Shown here piece after piece: positions 9,164 through 18,796 of a stretch of DNA of 64,000 nt. Origin of the DNA: Leucobacter sp. G161 (GTDB lineage Bacteria > Actinomycetota > Actinomycetes > Actinomycetales > Microbacteriaceae); NCBI RefSeq assembly GCF_001482305.1, contig NZ_LOHP01000060.1:186001-250000 (forward strand). The letters run 5' to 3'. Made by a program: the position numbers and the translations under genes. Position 1 is the stretch's first letter; every line of letters begins with the position of its first letter. Below the pieces are notes generated by a model. That model was not told the origin of the DNA, made no database searches, and worked only from the letters and a program-made list of their open reading frames with translations.

Positions 9164-10684
9164 ATGAGCCAAGCACTCCAGATCAGCGAAGAGGCCATGA
9201 CCGGCCTCGAGGTCGCAACGCGCGATCTCCGGCTCGCGGAGGCGAAACGAATTGATCACCTCGCACGCGGCTTTCGCGCACTCCCACCGGGAAAAATGCC
9301 TGAGCGAGCCTACCTGGCAGAGGCGGCACTGATCTTCGGCTGCTCCGAACACCGGGTGAAATCGCTGCTCGGCCTCGCGCTCACGCTGTCAGATGAGTAC
9401 ATTGACACCGCTGGTCTGGTCCGCGACGCGCGGCTCACGCTGCGGCACGCGGAGGTCATCACCGATGCCGGCCGGGTCATCACGAACATCACCGCCGCGG
9501 GATGTGACGACGCAGCAATCGCGCATCCCCGGGAGCAGCAGCGCATTGCCGAGGCGAGGCGCAAGGAGTACGAACAGGCTGTGCTCCCCCATGCACTGGA
9601 GCTCACGCCAAACCGGCTCGCTCCCGTGGCCAAACGCCTCGCCGAACAGTGGGCGGTCGAGCCCATCGAAGAGCGCCAAGCCCGAGAGGCAGCGCGTCGC
9701 AGGGTGGCGGTTGTCCCCCTTGACGATGGAATGGCAGAGCTTCGCGCCTACATGCCGGCGGTGCAGGCCTACGGGCTGTTCGATCACCTCACCCGGATCG
9801 GGAAGGCTGCAAAGCGCAAGACGATCCAGGCGCCACCGATTCCCGGCGTGCGCACCACGGCAGGGTCGGCTGAACCTGCCCCCGAGCTTGGGGAGGCGCC
9901 CGCTGCGGACGATACGCGAGGCCTTGACCAGATCCGAGTCGGCGCACTCTACGACCTGCTGTCTCGGGACCCCTTCGACGCGGCCGCAATCGCATCAGGG
10001 ACGTCCGGGAGCGGCCTCCAGGGTCGGGTGCAGCTCGTCGTCACCGCCGAGGGATTTGAAGCGCTCGTCACGAAGCACGGTGGCACCGTCATGCGAGACA
10101 CTGCGTACGATCCGGGTGCGGTGAAGTGCGCACTCAAAGGGTACGGGCCCATCGGTATTGACTCAGCACGGCCACTTATCGCTTCCCAAACACGGTGGGA
10201 CGTGGTGACGGTCTGCAAGCACACCGGAAGCGTCATTCGAACCGATAGCTATCGCCCCAATCGAGCTCAGGTCCGTTTTGTCTCGGCGAGGGACGAGCAT
10301 TGCAGGCACCCCGGCTGCATGGCTCCCGTGTACCGCTCAGAGATTGATCACACCATCGACGCCGCTCTCGGCGGACCCACAGCAACCGACAACCTCGCGC
10401 ACCTGTGCCTCATGCACCACATACTGAAGGGTGAGTCGGATTGGACAGTAGTCCAGGGCGAGGGCGGCGTGCTCGTGTGGACGTCACCGACCGGTCGCAC
10501 ATACGTCGAGCGACCCCCAGATCTCCTCCCCGAACTCACATCAGTGCAAGCTGACGCTGCGGCGCCATGGCCCGAAGCGGGGCAAGATCGGCAGGCGGCG
10601 AACCCAGCTCAGCGAAGCCACGTCAGATTCGAAGCGGACGACGATGATCAATCCGGCTCAGCCGACGGCAACCACCCGTTCTGA
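9164..10684 (+). CDS. DUF222/HNH endonuclease-domain protein
   Basis: A 506-residue protein with an N-terminal DUF222 region (13E12-repeat family) and a C-terminal HNH motif: CRHPGC, then EIDHTIDAALGGPTATDN and LCLMHH (about residues 378-420), giving the zinc-knuckle cysteines and the catalytic-type histidines. Such genes are multicopy and variable in actinobacteria, and their function is not settled; nuclease activity is assumed from the motif. The start is the ATG at 9164, where homology begins; upstream codons in the same frame read as noise. The gene stands alone between convergent or divergent neighbours. Confidence 0.85.
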   Translation: MSQALQISEEAMTGLEVATRDLRLAEAKRIDHLARGFRALPPGKMPERAYLAEAALIFGCSEHRVKSLLGLALTLSDEYIDTAGLVRDARLTLRHAEVITDAGRVITNITAAGCDDAAIAHPREQQRIAEARRKEYEQAVLPHALELTPNRLAPVAKRLAEQWAVEPIEERQAREAARRRVAVVPLDDGMAELRAYMPAVQAYGLFDHLTRIGKAAKRKTIQAPPIPGVRTTAGSAEPAPELGEAPAADDTRGLDQIRVGALYDLLSRDPFDAAAIASGTSGSGLQGRVQLVVTAEGFEALVTKHGGTVMRDTAYDPGAVKCALKGYGPIGIDSARPLIASQTRWDVVTVCKHTGSVIRTDSYRPNRAQVRFVSARDEHCRHPGCMAPVYRSEIDHTIDAALGGPTATDNLAHLCLMHHILKGESDWTVVQGEGGVLVWTSPTGRTYVERPPDLLPELTSVQADAAAPWPEAGQDRQAANPAQRSHVRFEADDDDQSGSADGNHPF

Positions 10685-10727
10685 GCGATTTCAGCCCCGT
10701 GAAGCGCTGAACCTCGGCGCGTTCACG

Positions 10728-11453
10728 CTACCGAGGACGGCGCTTTGCGGCAGCGCGGGCTCGCTCTGCGGTCTGGTCGACGCCGGCACGCGGCTCGAAC
10801 GCGTCATACCGCCGCTGAGCAGCAGTAGCGATCAGGAAGTCACTGATCGCGGGGTTCTTCGGCAGCAGCGAGCCATGCAGATACGAGCCGAGCACGTTGC
10901 CGCTGCGGGCGCCCCCACTCCCGTCGTCGGGGTTGTTTCCTGCGCCCTGCAGCACCGTGCCAAGCGGCTCAGAGCCGCTGCCGAGCACCGTGTAGCCACT
11001 GTGGTTCTCGTAGCCGATGATCTCGCCGAAGTCGCGTGAATCCACGACAACATTGCCAATCATGCGCTCGTCGCCCCCGCGTGTCTCTACGTCGAGCACT
11101 CCAATGCCCTGCAGCGTAGAACCGGAGGTCGTGACGAAGCGATGCCCAAACAGCTGGTAGAGGCCGCAAATGACGAGCATGGGGGTTCCTCCCTCAGCGA
11201 GTGCCTGAAACTCGGCAGCGCGCCCTGCTAGATCCGCTGCGACGCGAATCTGGCCGGAGTCCTGTCCGCCTCCACCGATGACGATGTCGACATGCTCCGG
11301 TAGCGTGTCCCCGATATTCAGATCCACAACGCGCGGCTCGAAGCCGTGCGCCCGCGCACGGCGGGTGAGCGCGAGCAGGTTGCCACGATCGCCGTAAATA
11401 TTCATATCCCTGGGGTACAGAGAGAGGATGACGAGTTCGCGCTGGTCTGCCAT
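10728..11453 (-). CDS. gatD: GatD-type glutamine amidotransferase of lipid II isoglutaminyl synthase
   Basis: Glutaminase half of MurT-GatD, which amidates the alpha-carboxyl of D-Glu2 in lipid II to D-isoglutamine. The 241-residue class I amidotransferase-like fold has nucleophile Cys96 in LVICGLYQLFG and catalytic His193 in GSYLHGSLL. The start ATG overlaps the murT stop as TAATG, so the two subunits are coupled. The start is fixed by this overlap and the opening ELVILSLYPRDMNIYGDRGN. The C-terminal tail is basic (AKRRPR). Confidence 0.93.
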   Translation of the reverse strand: MADQRELVILSLYPRDMNIYGDRGNLLALTRRARAHGFEPRVVDLNIGDTLPEHVDIVIGGGGQDSGQIRVAADLAGRAAEFQALAEGGTPMLVICGLYQLFGHRFVTTSGSTLQGIGVLDVETRGGDERMIGNVVVDSRDFGEIIGYENHSGYTVLGSGSEPLGTVLQGAGNNPDDGSGGARSGNVLGSYLHGSLLPKNPAISDFLIATAAQRRYDAFEPRAGVDQTAERARAAAKRRPR

Positions 11454-12790
11454 TAGATATCCTCTACGTGGGTGAGCTCGCCGAGCTTCTTTCGGAGCCC
11501 GAGCATCGCGGTGTAGGTGCAGTAGATGCGCCGCGGGCTCCCGACCGTGCGCTTGCGGAACGCAGCGAGCGCCGTCCCGAGATCTTCTTCGACGGCACCG
11601 ACCGGTACATCGTCGTGTTCGAGGCGGAGCGCCATGTCCCACGCCCGCGTTCCGGTGACCGTATCAACGCCGCCGTCGACGAGCGACTCGAAGTCGACGT
11701 CCCACAGCCACGACATGTCACGTCCGTCGGCGTACTGGTCATTGATCGCGATCATCACCGCGACGCCCTCGGCATCGAACGAGGCAAGTCCGAGCCGAAA
11801 GCCGGCCGGGTTTTTGACGAGCACAAGTTCGAGCGGTTGGCCGTCGAGTTCGAGCTTCTCGCCGCGACCGAATGCCGGACGCACGGTCGCGAGCGACTCG
11901 AGCACCGCGGGGGTTGCCGCCGTAGACGCAAGCCCGGCCGACACAGCGGACTGCAGCACGGCGCGCACGGTCACGAGCGCCGCTGCCGCGTTGTACGTGT
12001 TGTACAGACCTTCGAGCTGCAGCGGCGTGGCGAAAGCCTCACCGTCAATCTCGAAGGTGGCCTCATTCTTGCCGAGCTCCAGCAGCGTAACGTCGGGCGT
12101 CGGGCGCGCATCCCGGGCAGACGAAGTGTCCTGCTCAGATCCGCCGGGCGTCGCGTGGAAATCATCGTCACCCGGGAAGGTGCTCAGCAGCGCGGGTGCC
12201 AGCCCGAACTCGCGGACTTCGGGGCCTGCGCCGCGGGCAGCCCGCTCGCGTGTGCGCTCACCGATTTCAGCGATGAGGCGATCCTCCCGGTTCACGACCA
12301 GCACGTCGCTCGTCGCGTCCGCGATGCGCTGCAGATACCGCGCGGTCGTATCGATTTCGCCGAACCGATCGAGCTGGTCACGCAGCACGTTGAGCAGCAG
12401 TGTGAAGCGCGGCTTCACTCGCTCAATGAAGAACATTGCGTGGGCCTCATCGAGCTCAAGCACGGCGACGTCAGCATCGAGATTCCCGCCAAGTGAGCCT
12501 TCTTCAACCATCGCAGCGACGACACCTCGCGAGAAGTTCGAGCCGGTCCGGTTCGTGAAGACCTTCAGTCCCTGCGCCTCGAGCATCTCAACGATCATTT
12601 TCGTGGTCGTCGTCTTACCGTTGGTGCCGCTCACGGCGATCACGCCGAGCGGCAGACGTTCAAGACCCCGTGCCATAAAGCCAGGATCGAGCCGCTCGAC
12701 GACGAGCCCGGGTAGCGCTGATCCGCCACCTCGGAGCCTCGCCACCGCTCGAACCGCTTTGCCGGTCGCCGCAGAGAAAAAATCACGCAT
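11453..12790 (-). CDS. murT: MurT-type Mur ligase subunit of lipid II isoglutaminyl synthase
   Basis: Mur-ligase-like subunit that activates D-Glu of lipid II with ATP and receives ammonia from GatD. P-loop GTNGKT lies at residues 55-60, the middle-domain motif LELDEAHAMFF near 121-131, and the DUF1727-like C-terminal region from about 320. The only cysteine in the 445 residues is near the C-terminus, so the four-cysteine zinc ribbon seen in the S. aureus and S. pneumoniae enzymes is absent. An Ala/Asp-rich stretch near 200-230 may replace it. A TAACCT box overlapping the trmD stop lies six bases before the ATG, so it may also have its own leaderless promoter. Confidence 0.92.
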   Translation of the reverse strand: MRDFFSAATGKAVRAVARLRGGGSALPGLVVERLDPGFMARGLERLPLGVIAVSGTNGKTTTTKMIVEMLEAQGLKVFTNRTGSNFSRGVVAAMVEEGSLGGNLDADVAVLELDEAHAMFFIERVKPRFTLLLNVLRDQLDRFGEIDTTARYLQRIADATSDVLVVNREDRLIAEIGERTRERAARGAGPEVREFGLAPALLSTFPGDDDFHATPGGSEQDTSSARDARPTPDVTLLELGKNEATFEIDGEAFATPLQLEGLYNTYNAAAALVTVRAVLQSAVSAGLASTAATPAVLESLATVRPAFGRGEKLELDGQPLELVLVKNPAGFRLGLASFDAEGVAVMIAINDQYADGRDMSWLWDVDFESLVDGGVDTVTGTRAWDMALRLEHDDVPVGAVEEDLGTALAAFRKRTVGSPRRIYCTYTAMLGLRKKLGELTHVEDI

Positions 12791-12799
12791 GGATCAAGG

Positions 12800-13492
12800 T
12801 TAGTCGTCCAGGAGGTCAGGCCTGACGCGACGCGTCCGTTCAACGCTCTGTTCGTGCCGCCACTTGTCAATCGCAGCGTGGTTGCCAGACAGCAGAATGT
12901 CAGGGACACGCCGCTCGCGCCATTCGGCGGGCTTGGTGTAGCTCGGGTACTCAAGCAGGCCGGACTCGTGCGATTCCTCGACAAGGCTGTCAGGGTTCCC
13001 GACGACGCCTGGCAGCAGTCGTCCGATCGCCTCGATCATCGCGATCGAGGCAACCTCTCCCCCGTTGAGCACGTAGTCGCCAATACTCACGAGCCGCACG
13101 CGGCCGCGCTCAGCGTATTCGTCGAAGACGCGCTGGTCGATGCCCTCATATCGGCCGCAGCCGAAGACGAGGTGAGACTCGTGTGCAAGTTCACGAGCCA
13201 TCGCCTGGGTGAACACGTCGCCGGCTGGCGAGGGGAAGATGATGAGCGGATCCGCCGCATCTTCCCCCGCCAGGATCCCGTCGAGCGCGTGGCCCCACGG
13301 TTCCGGCGTCATCACCATCCCGGCGCCGCCGCCGGTCGGCGTGTCGTCGACCGTGCGGTGCTTGTCCAACGCTGAGTCGCGAAGGTCGTGCACGTTGAGG
13401 TCGATGAGGCCCCGGTCTCGAGCCTTCCCCATGAGCGACAGTTCGAGCGCGTCGAAGTAGCCGGGGAAGATCGTGACGACGTCGATTCTCAC
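12800..13492 (-). CDS. trmD: tRNA (guanine37-N1)-methyltransferase
   Basis: Methylates G37 of tRNAs with G36 to prevent frameshifting. The 230-residue SPOUT protein opens [16 protein letters not shown] and carries [12 protein letters not shown] (about 55-66), GRYEGIDQR and the knot segment [18 protein letters not shown]. Length is normal. It overlaps rimM by 4 bases and ends 9 bases before the murT start. The order rpsP-khpA-rimM-trmD is widely conserved. Confidence 0.97.
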   Translation of the reverse strand: MRIDVVTIFPGYFDALELSLMGKARDRGLIDLNVHDLRDSALDKHRTVDDTPTGGGAGMVMTPEPWGHALDGILAGEDAADPLIIFPSPAGDVFTQAMARELAHESHLVFGCGRYEGIDQRVFDEYAERGRVRLVSIGDYVLNGGEVASIAMIEAIGRLLPGVVGNPDSLVEESHESGLLEYPSYTKPAEWRERRVPDILLSGNHAAIDKWRHEQSVERTRRVRPDLLDD

Positions 13493-14115
13493 GCGTCGGA
13501 TCCTGGGTTCTGGGTGCCGTCTTCGATCGCCCCTTCGCCGAAGAGCCCCGCGGGAGGCGTCATCGTGACGACTCCTGCAGCAAGGTCGACGCTGGGCACG
13601 ATAGCTTCGACGAACGGTACGAGCACGATGCCACCAGGCGTCTGCACCGACAGGAGATCCTGCGCTGGGAAGTGCTGGACCTCGGCGACGGTCCCGAGCT
13701 TTTCGGTCGTGCCGTCCTCGAGCGGCTGCACGACGTCGAGCCCAACGAGCTCGTGGTCGTACCAGGCGTTCTCTTCTGAGCCAGCCGCAACCGCCTGCTC
13801 GTCAATCCACAGGATGGCGCGGACGATGCTTTCGGCGGCGGTGCGATCAGGCACCTCGACGAAGAATCCAACGGGCATGCCGTTGAACCACTTGAGCTCA
13901 CGCAGCTCGATGATCTTGCCAAACCAGGGCGAGTCCTCGGGCACCTGCAGGTGGAACGTTGCACCGGGCACGAACCGAAGGTCCGGGTTATCCGTGAACA
14001 TCTCCAGCTTCACGCCGCCCTTGAGGCCGTGTGGCTTGGTGAGGCGTCCGACACGCAAACTCCCCGCCCCGCTAGCGGGACGGGGAGCTTGCGCACGCTT
14101 GGAAGCGTCAGCCAT
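13489..14115 (-). CDS. rimM: 16S rRNA processing protein RimM
   Basis: Ribosome-maturation factor that binds S19 in the 30S head. The 208-residue protein has the opening [23 protein letters not shown]-type motif (residues 20-42) and a C-terminal PRC-barrel with [22 protein letters not shown]. It starts within the khpA stop codon (TGATG) and overlaps trmD by 4 bases. The first 18 residues are a short Ala/Pro-rich extension before the core. Confidence 0.95.
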   Translation of the reverse strand: MADASKRAQAPRPASGAGSLRVGRLTKPHGLKGGVKLEMFTDNPDLRFVPGATFHLQVPEDSPWFGKIIELRELKWFNGMPVGFFVEVPDRTAAESIVRAILWIDEQAVAAGSEENAWYDHELVGLDVVQPLEDGTTEKLGTVAEVQHFPAQDLLSVQTPGGIVLVPFVEAIVPSVDLAAGVVTMTPPAGLFGEGAIEDGTQNPGSDA

Positions 14116-14375
14116 CAGCCGGCCTCAGGTGCGTCGGTGTCGACAATGTCGACGCGCACGCGGTCACCGGTTGCAAGCGCAGAGATCACCGTGCGAAGCG
14201 CCTGAGCGGTGCGGCCACTACGGCCAATCACTCGCCCGAGGTCTTCGGGATGCACGCGAATCTCAAGGGTCTCGCCGCGGTTGCCCGCGCGCTGGTTGAT
14301 GCGCACCTCGTCAGGGTGGTCGACGACCCCCTTGACGAGATGCTCAAGCGCATCAGCGAGCACCATTTCAGCCAA
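14115..14375 (-). CDS. khpA: KH-domain RNA-binding protein KhpA
   Basis: An 86-residue single KH domain protein with the RNA-binding loop GRSG at residues 51-54 inside RVIGRSGRTAQALRTVI. KhpA pairs with KhpB/EloR in other Gram-positives to bind RNA and affect cell shape; a role in this organism is inferred. It lies 5 bases after rpsP and overlaps rimM by one base, in the standard gene order. Confidence 0.93.
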   Translation of the reverse strand: MAEMVLADALEHLVKGVVDHPDEVRINQRAGNRGETLEIRVHPEDLGRVIGRSGRTAQALRTVISALATGDRVRVDIVDTDAPEAG

Positions 14376-14380
14376 GAGTC

Positions 14381-14821
14381 TTAGGCCTCGGTGGTCTCAG
14401 CAGCGGCCTCTTCGGCCGGTGCCTCTGCGGGAGCCTCTGCTGCCTCTTCAGCGGGAGCCTCTACGGGCTTCGCTGCCTTGGGGCGGAGAACAGGCTTCTT
14501 CTTGGCGTCTGCCTCGAAGACTTCCTTCGCCTCGGGTGCGAGCACCTTCGACTCGGTCGAGCCCTCGCCCGAGAACTTGCCCCAGTCGCCGGTCAGCTTG
14601 AGGAGTGCAGCAACCTGCTCGGTCGGCTGTGCGCCGACGCTGAGCCAGTACTGTGCACGATCCGAGTCAACCTCGATGAAGGAGGGGTTCTCGGTCGGGT
14701 GGTACTTGCCGATCTCCTCGATGACGCGGCCGTCGCGCTTGGTGCGCGAGTCTGCAACGACGATGCGGTAGAACGGTGCGCGGATCTTGCCGAGGCGCTT
14801 GAGGCGAATCTTGACTGCCAT
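14381..14821 (-). CDS. rpsP: 30S ribosomal protein S16
   Basis: S16 of the small subunit, first gene of its operon. The core (about residues 1-85) opens [21 protein letters not shown]. At 146 residues it is longer than the roughly 80-100 of many bacteria: from about residue 90 a low-complexity Ala/Glu/Pro tail runs to the end. Extended acidic tails are common in actinobacterial S16. A strong GAAGGAG lies eight bases before the ATG. The 14822-14993 gap must hold the operon promoter, but no box is clear enough to call. Confidence 0.97.
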   Translation of the reverse strand: MAVKIRLKRLGKIRAPFYRIVVADSRTKRDGRVIEEIGKYHPTENPSFIEVDSDRAQYWLSVGAQPTEQVAALLKLTGDWGKFSGEGSTESKVLAPEAKEVFEADAKKKPVLRPKAAKPVEAPAEEAAEAPAEAPAEEAAAETTEA

Positions 14822-14993
14822 GAGATGGCTCCTTCAGGTTGGGTTACATGTGACACCGCGCAGCTATCCAGGTCACGAAGACCGAAAGCGCGGAAGCCTG
14901 GCACGCAAATATGCGAACTAGGCAAGTTTGCCACAGCAGCGGCCAAATTGCAATTCTTGATGGGATCAGGGCTTTTGCAAAACCCTTGGGTGT

Positions 14994-16502
14994 TTACTTG
15001 CCCTGCACCTCACGCATCCAGGCTTCAATTCCCGCCGCGTCGATGGGAATTGCGTCCGAAATCACCTCGTGTCCAGTCTCGGTGACGACAAGGTCGTCCT
15101 CGATCCTCACTCCGATGCCGCGCAGCTCGGGCGGCACGGTTTCGTCCCACGCGTGGAAGTACAGCCCCGGCTCAACAGTGAGCGCCATGCCGGTCTGCAC
15201 GGTGCCGCCGAGGTAGGTCTCGTAGCGCGAGGAATCGCAGTCGTGCACGTCGAGTCCGAGGTGATGCCCGACGCCGCACACGATGTAGCGGCGGTGGTGC
15301 TGCCCGTCTGCCGACAGCGCCTCGTCGACCGAGACCGGGAGCATGCCCCAGTCGTGTAGGCCATTCGCGAGAACCTCCATACAGGCGGCGTGGAAATCAG
15401 CCCAGAGCTTGCCCGGCTGCACTGCAGCGAGACCCGCCCGGTGTGACTTCTCGACGAGGTCGTGCACCTTACGCTGCGCCTCAGTGAACGTGCCGCTCGC
15501 CGGCAGCGTTCGCGTCACGTCCGCGGTGTAACCGGAGCGCATCTCGACGCCCATATCGAGCAACAACAGCTCGTCAGGGTGAATATCGCCGTCGGTGCGG
15601 GTCCAGTGCAGGATCGGCGCGTTAGATCCGGATCCAACGATCGTCGCGTAGCCGGGCGCCTGACCGACGGTACGAGCGTGCCTGTCGAAGGTACCCTGCA
15701 ACCACCGCTCTCCGCCGCCCGAGATCGCGCGCGGGATCTCGCGGCGAACCTCGGCGAAGCCTTCGATCGTTGCGAGGTTCGCGCCGCGCAACTGGGCGAT
15801 CTCCCACGCGTCCTTGATCTGGCGTAGCTCGGACAGCACAGTCGCGAGCCTCGCCGAACGCGCACGACCCTCAAGCGCCGCACCCGCACCGCGAGCCACG
15901 ACCGCAGCGCCAGCGATGAGCGCATCATCGGGCACGCCTGCCTCGGCGAGCTCAGCGATGGGCTTCACCGTGAGCCCGAGCCCAGCAGACACCTCTTCGA
16001 TTCCGGCAATTGGCCCAACCCAGAGCTCACCGTGGTTCGCGTCGGCGTAGAAGCCGCGGCTTCCTGGGCGCGCCGGCGGGGTGATGTAGAGCGTCGCGTC
16101 GTGCCCGCCAGACACCGGGCGCATGACGAGGACGGCGTCCTCTACCCCGTGGCCGACGGCCCACAGGAAGTCGCTGTCGGCGCGGAACTCGAAATAGGTA
16201 TCGTTCGCGCGCAGCTGCGAGCGTCCGGCGGTCACTACCAGGGTGGCGCCTGGCAGCTCGGCGGAGAGCCGGGCGCGATGATCCGCCGCTGCCTGCGCGG
16301 CCCCCGGCTCGACCTTCAGCTCACGCGAGGCCTCGCCCCACCCGTCGGCCATCCACGAGGTGAACCCCTTGGACTCGCTGATGAGCGGCATGCGGGGGTC
16401 GCGGCGCGTCGCTCGCGAGTTCGGCATGCCCGACTCCCAATCGACTACGTTCACGGTGCTCCCGAGGCCGTTCAGCGTGGGGCCGTCGTGGTGATGCGTC
16501 AT
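14994..16502 (-). CDS. pepP: Xaa-Pro aminopeptidase (M24B family)
   Basis: A 502-residue aminopeptidase P-like metallopeptidase removing N-terminal residues before proline. The N-terminal half is the creatinase-like domain. The pita-bread catalytic half shows metal ligands in LLLDMGVEMRSGYTADVTRT (two Asp), GVGHHLGLDVHD (His), VEPGLYF (Glu) and VRIEDDLVV (Glu). AAAGGG eight bases before the ATG supports the start. It lies 36 bases after the S33 peptidase and is the last gene of the oligopeptide-uptake operon, consistent with digesting imported proline peptides. Confidence 0.93.
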   Translation of the reverse strand: MTHHHDGPTLNGLGSTVNVVDWESGMPNSRATRRDPRMPLISESKGFTSWMADGWGEASRELKVEPGAAQAAADHRARLSAELPGATLVVTAGRSQLRANDTYFEFRADSDFLWAVGHGVEDAVLVMRPVSGGHDATLYITPPARPGSRGFYADANHGELWVGPIAGIEEVSAGLGLTVKPIAELAEAGVPDDALIAGAAVVARGAGAALEGRARSARLATVLSELRQIKDAWEIAQLRGANLATIEGFAEVRREIPRAISGGGERWLQGTFDRHARTVGQAPGYATIVGSGSNAPILHWTRTDGDIHPDELLLLDMGVEMRSGYTADVTRTLPASGTFTEAQRKVHDLVEKSHRAGLAAVQPGKLWADFHAACMEVLANGLHDWGMLPVSVDEALSADGQHHRRYIVCGVGHHLGLDVHDCDSSRYETYLGGTVQTGMALTVEPGLYFHAWDETVPPELRGIGVRIEDDLVVTETGHEVISDAIPIDAAGIEAWMREVQGK

Positions 16503-16538
16503 GTCTCTGTAACCCTTTCGAGGTCGTAATGTGTGGAA

Positions 16539-17834
16539 TTAGTTGCGGGCGCTCGGGGTGCCGCCGAGGCGCACCTCGAGGGCGTCAAAGAGCCGCGGGG
16601 CGACGTTACCGAGCCGCAGCCCGTCGTGTTCGTACTCGTTGGTAACCCAGGCGTGGACGCCCTGCACCCGCGAAGCGGTGTCAAGCGAGAGCTGCGCGTC
16701 GACATACATGTCGTCGAAATAGACGGCGGCTTCGACTGGAACCTCGTTGCGAGCGAGCTGCTCGTGATCGTACGTCTCAATCGGCTGCGGGTTCGCGGCG
16801 AGGTGGTTCACTGCTGCCTGGATTCCGGTGAGCGCTCCGATCTCCTCGAACATCCACGGGAACACGGTTTCGCCCGTGAAGTTCAGCGGGCGCGCTGACT
16901 CGGCGAACTCGGGGTGGCGCTCGCGCTCAGCCTGCGCGGCCCAGCTGCTCGGGCCGGGCCCGTAGATCGCTTCCTGCAGTGCGATGAACAGTGGGTTCGT
17001 CGCGAACCCGGTCTCGGCCTCCACCGTCGCCAGGAACGTGGCCGAGAGCTCAGTCTCGGCTTCGTCGGCGAAAGCCTCGTCGAAGATCCAGTGCACGCGG
17101 TCGAAGCCGGGCTGCATGCCGAAGTCGAAGCCGAGGGTCTGCAGCCGGCGCACGGTGAGCCGGTCGCCGCCGGGCAACCGGATGTCCTCGCGCTCGAGTA
17201 TGTCGGCGACGCGTGAGATGCGCTCGACGAGGTGCGGGTGGCGCGCGCGGAACTGCCGGTTCTTCTCGGCGATCCGCGGGAAGGTGCGTGAGTAGACGAC
17301 CGCGGGGTCGGGATCGATACTCGGCAGCCCGCCGGTGATCGCCGAGGCGACAACCGACTCGGGGAAGTGCGAGAGATACTGCAGCGTGAGGAAGCCGCCG
17401 TAGCTCTGGCCGAGGGTCCACCACTGGCGGCCCGGGAAGTGCTCCTCACGCAGCGCCTCGAAGTCGCGCACGATCGAGTCCTGGCGGTGCTGCGCGAGCA
17501 ACTCCGCGCCCTCGGCTGCGTCGAGGCCCTCGAAGCTGCGAGCGCTCAGCGGCGTCGAGCGGCCGGTGCCGCGTTGATCCGGCAGAATCACCCGGAAGCT
17601 GGTGACCGCGTCACCGAGCCAGCCGTCAGCCTCGAGCGGCCTGGGCGATTTCCCGCCAGGGCCGCCCTGCAGGAAGACGAGCAGCGGGAGGTCGGCGTCA
17701 CGCTTCGTCACCTCGGTGACCTCGCGCGCGAACACGCGGATGGTCTCCCCCGCGGGCTCGTTCCAGTCGAGTGGCACGGTTACCCACAGGTCGCGGGCAA
17801 CAAGGCGGGTTCCGATGGGGTACCAGTCGGTCAT
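16539..17834 (-). CDS. pip: Proline iminopeptidase-like S33 alpha/beta hydrolase
   Basis: A 431-residue alpha/beta hydrolase of the S33 prolyl aminopeptidase group. The oxyanion segment is LQGGPGGKSPRP (about 54-65), DQRGTGRST follows, and the nucleophile elbow is GQSYGG (about 143-148). There is no signal peptide, so it acts in the cytoplasm. Its start overlaps the oppB stop by four bases. It probably releases N-terminal proline from peptides brought in by the transporter; the exact specificity is inferred from family and context. Confidence 0.88.
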   Translation of the reverse strand: MTDWYPIGTRLVARDLWVTVPLDWNEPAGETIRVFAREVTEVTKRDADLPLLVFLQGGPGGKSPRPLEADGWLGDAVTSFRVILPDQRGTGRSTPLSARSFEGLDAAEGAELLAQHRQDSIVRDFEALREEHFPGRQWWTLGQSYGGFLTLQYLSHFPESVVASAITGGLPSIDPDPAVVYSRTFPRIAEKNRQFRARHPHLVERISRVADILEREDIRLPGGDRLTVRRLQTLGFDFGMQPGFDRVHWIFDEAFADEAETELSATFLATVEAETGFATNPLFIALQEAIYGPGPSSWAAQAERERHPEFAESARPLNFTGETVFPWMFEEIGALTGIQAAVNHLAANPQPIETYDHEQLARNEVPVEAAVYFDDMYVDAQLSLDTASRVQGVHAWVTNEYEHDGLRLGNVAPRLFDALEVRLGGTPSARN

Positions 17835-18796
17835 TTTCGGGCAGTCCTAACTCTCGAATCAAGCAGCGCGTACAGGGTATCGACGATCAGGTTCGACAGC
17901 ACGACGAAGAGGCCGCCGAGGAGCACAATGGCGATGACAACGGGGCGATCCTGCATCGCGACGCTCGTCACCGCAAGCGAGCCAACTCCGGGAAGCCCGA
18001 ACACCTGCTCGATCACAATCACACCTCCGAGGAGCATACCGATGTCAATTCCCAGCTGGGTGACCAGCGGAGGCATCGCGCTGCGGAACGCGTGGGTGTA
18101 CGTGACCCGGCGCTCAGTGAGGCCCTTGGCCCGGGCGGTGCGGATATAGTCCTGGCCGAGCACGTCAAGCATCTGGCCGCGCGTCAAGCGCGCATACACG
18201 GCCGCGGTCACCAGCGCCAGCGTGAGCCACGGCAGCGCGAGGTGCCAGGCCCACTGGCCCGGGTTCTCAGTGAACGGCACGTAGCCAGAAGGCGGGAACA
18301 GCGTGACGCCCATCTTGGTGGGCAAGAAGTACAGGGCGTACAGCGCGATCATGCCGAGCACGAAGGTGGGGAAGCTGATACCGACGATCGCGAAGCCCTG
18401 ACCGATGCGGTCACGCAGCGTGCCCGGGTGCTTGGCCGACGAGACCCCGATGGGAATTCCGATGGCGAGCCACACGATCACGGCGCCGAACACGAGCGAC
18501 ATCGTGACGGGAATGCGGCTCGAGAGCAGATCCCACACGGGCAGATTCGACCGGTACGAGAAACCGAGGTCGCCCTGCAGGAGATTCCCGAGGAACATGA
18601 AGTACTGCTGGATCATGGGCTTATCGAGCCCGAGGTTCAGGCGAATCTGCTCCATCAGCGCTTCCGTCGCCTTGTCGCCCGCAATAACGCGCGCGGGGTC
18701 GGTTGGCGAGACGTAGAAGAGGATGAACACGAAGATGCTGAGCAGGAAGAGTACGAGCGCGCCGAAGCCGACGCGAGAAAGGACATAGCGGATCAT
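17831..18796 (-). CDS. oppB: Oligopeptide ABC transporter permease (OppB/DppB-like)
   Basis: Inner-membrane permease of a family 5 peptide importer. The ATG at 18796 is chosen because it overlaps the oppC stop as ATGA and begins MIRYVLSRVGFGALVLFLLS, the family opening. The 321 residues hold about six membrane spans and the coupling motif region RTARAKGLTERRVTYTHAFRSAM. It overlaps the peptidase gene by 4 bases, so transport and hydrolysis are translationally linked. Confidence 0.92.
   Translation of the reverse strand: MIRYVLSRVGFGALVLFLLSIFVFILFYVSPTDPARVIAGDKATEALMEQIRLNLGLDKPMIQQYFMFLGNLLQGDLGFSYRSNLPVWDLLSSRIPVTMSLVFGAVIVWLAIGIPIGVSSAKHPGTLRDRIGQGFAIVGISFPTFVLGMIALYALYFLPTKMGVTLFPPSGYVPFTENPGQWAWHLALPWLTLALVTAAVYARLTRGQMLDVLGQDYIRTARAKGLTERRVTYTHAFRSAMPPLVTQLGIDIGMLLGGVIVIEQVFGLPGVGSLAVTSVAMQDRPVVIAIVLLGGLFVVLSNLIVDTLYALLDSRVRTARK

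Noticed and set aside
9164-10684. DUF222/HNH gene as a homing endonuclease in an intron or intein
   Set aside because: It is a free-standing gene with intact neighbours and no splice-type flanks.
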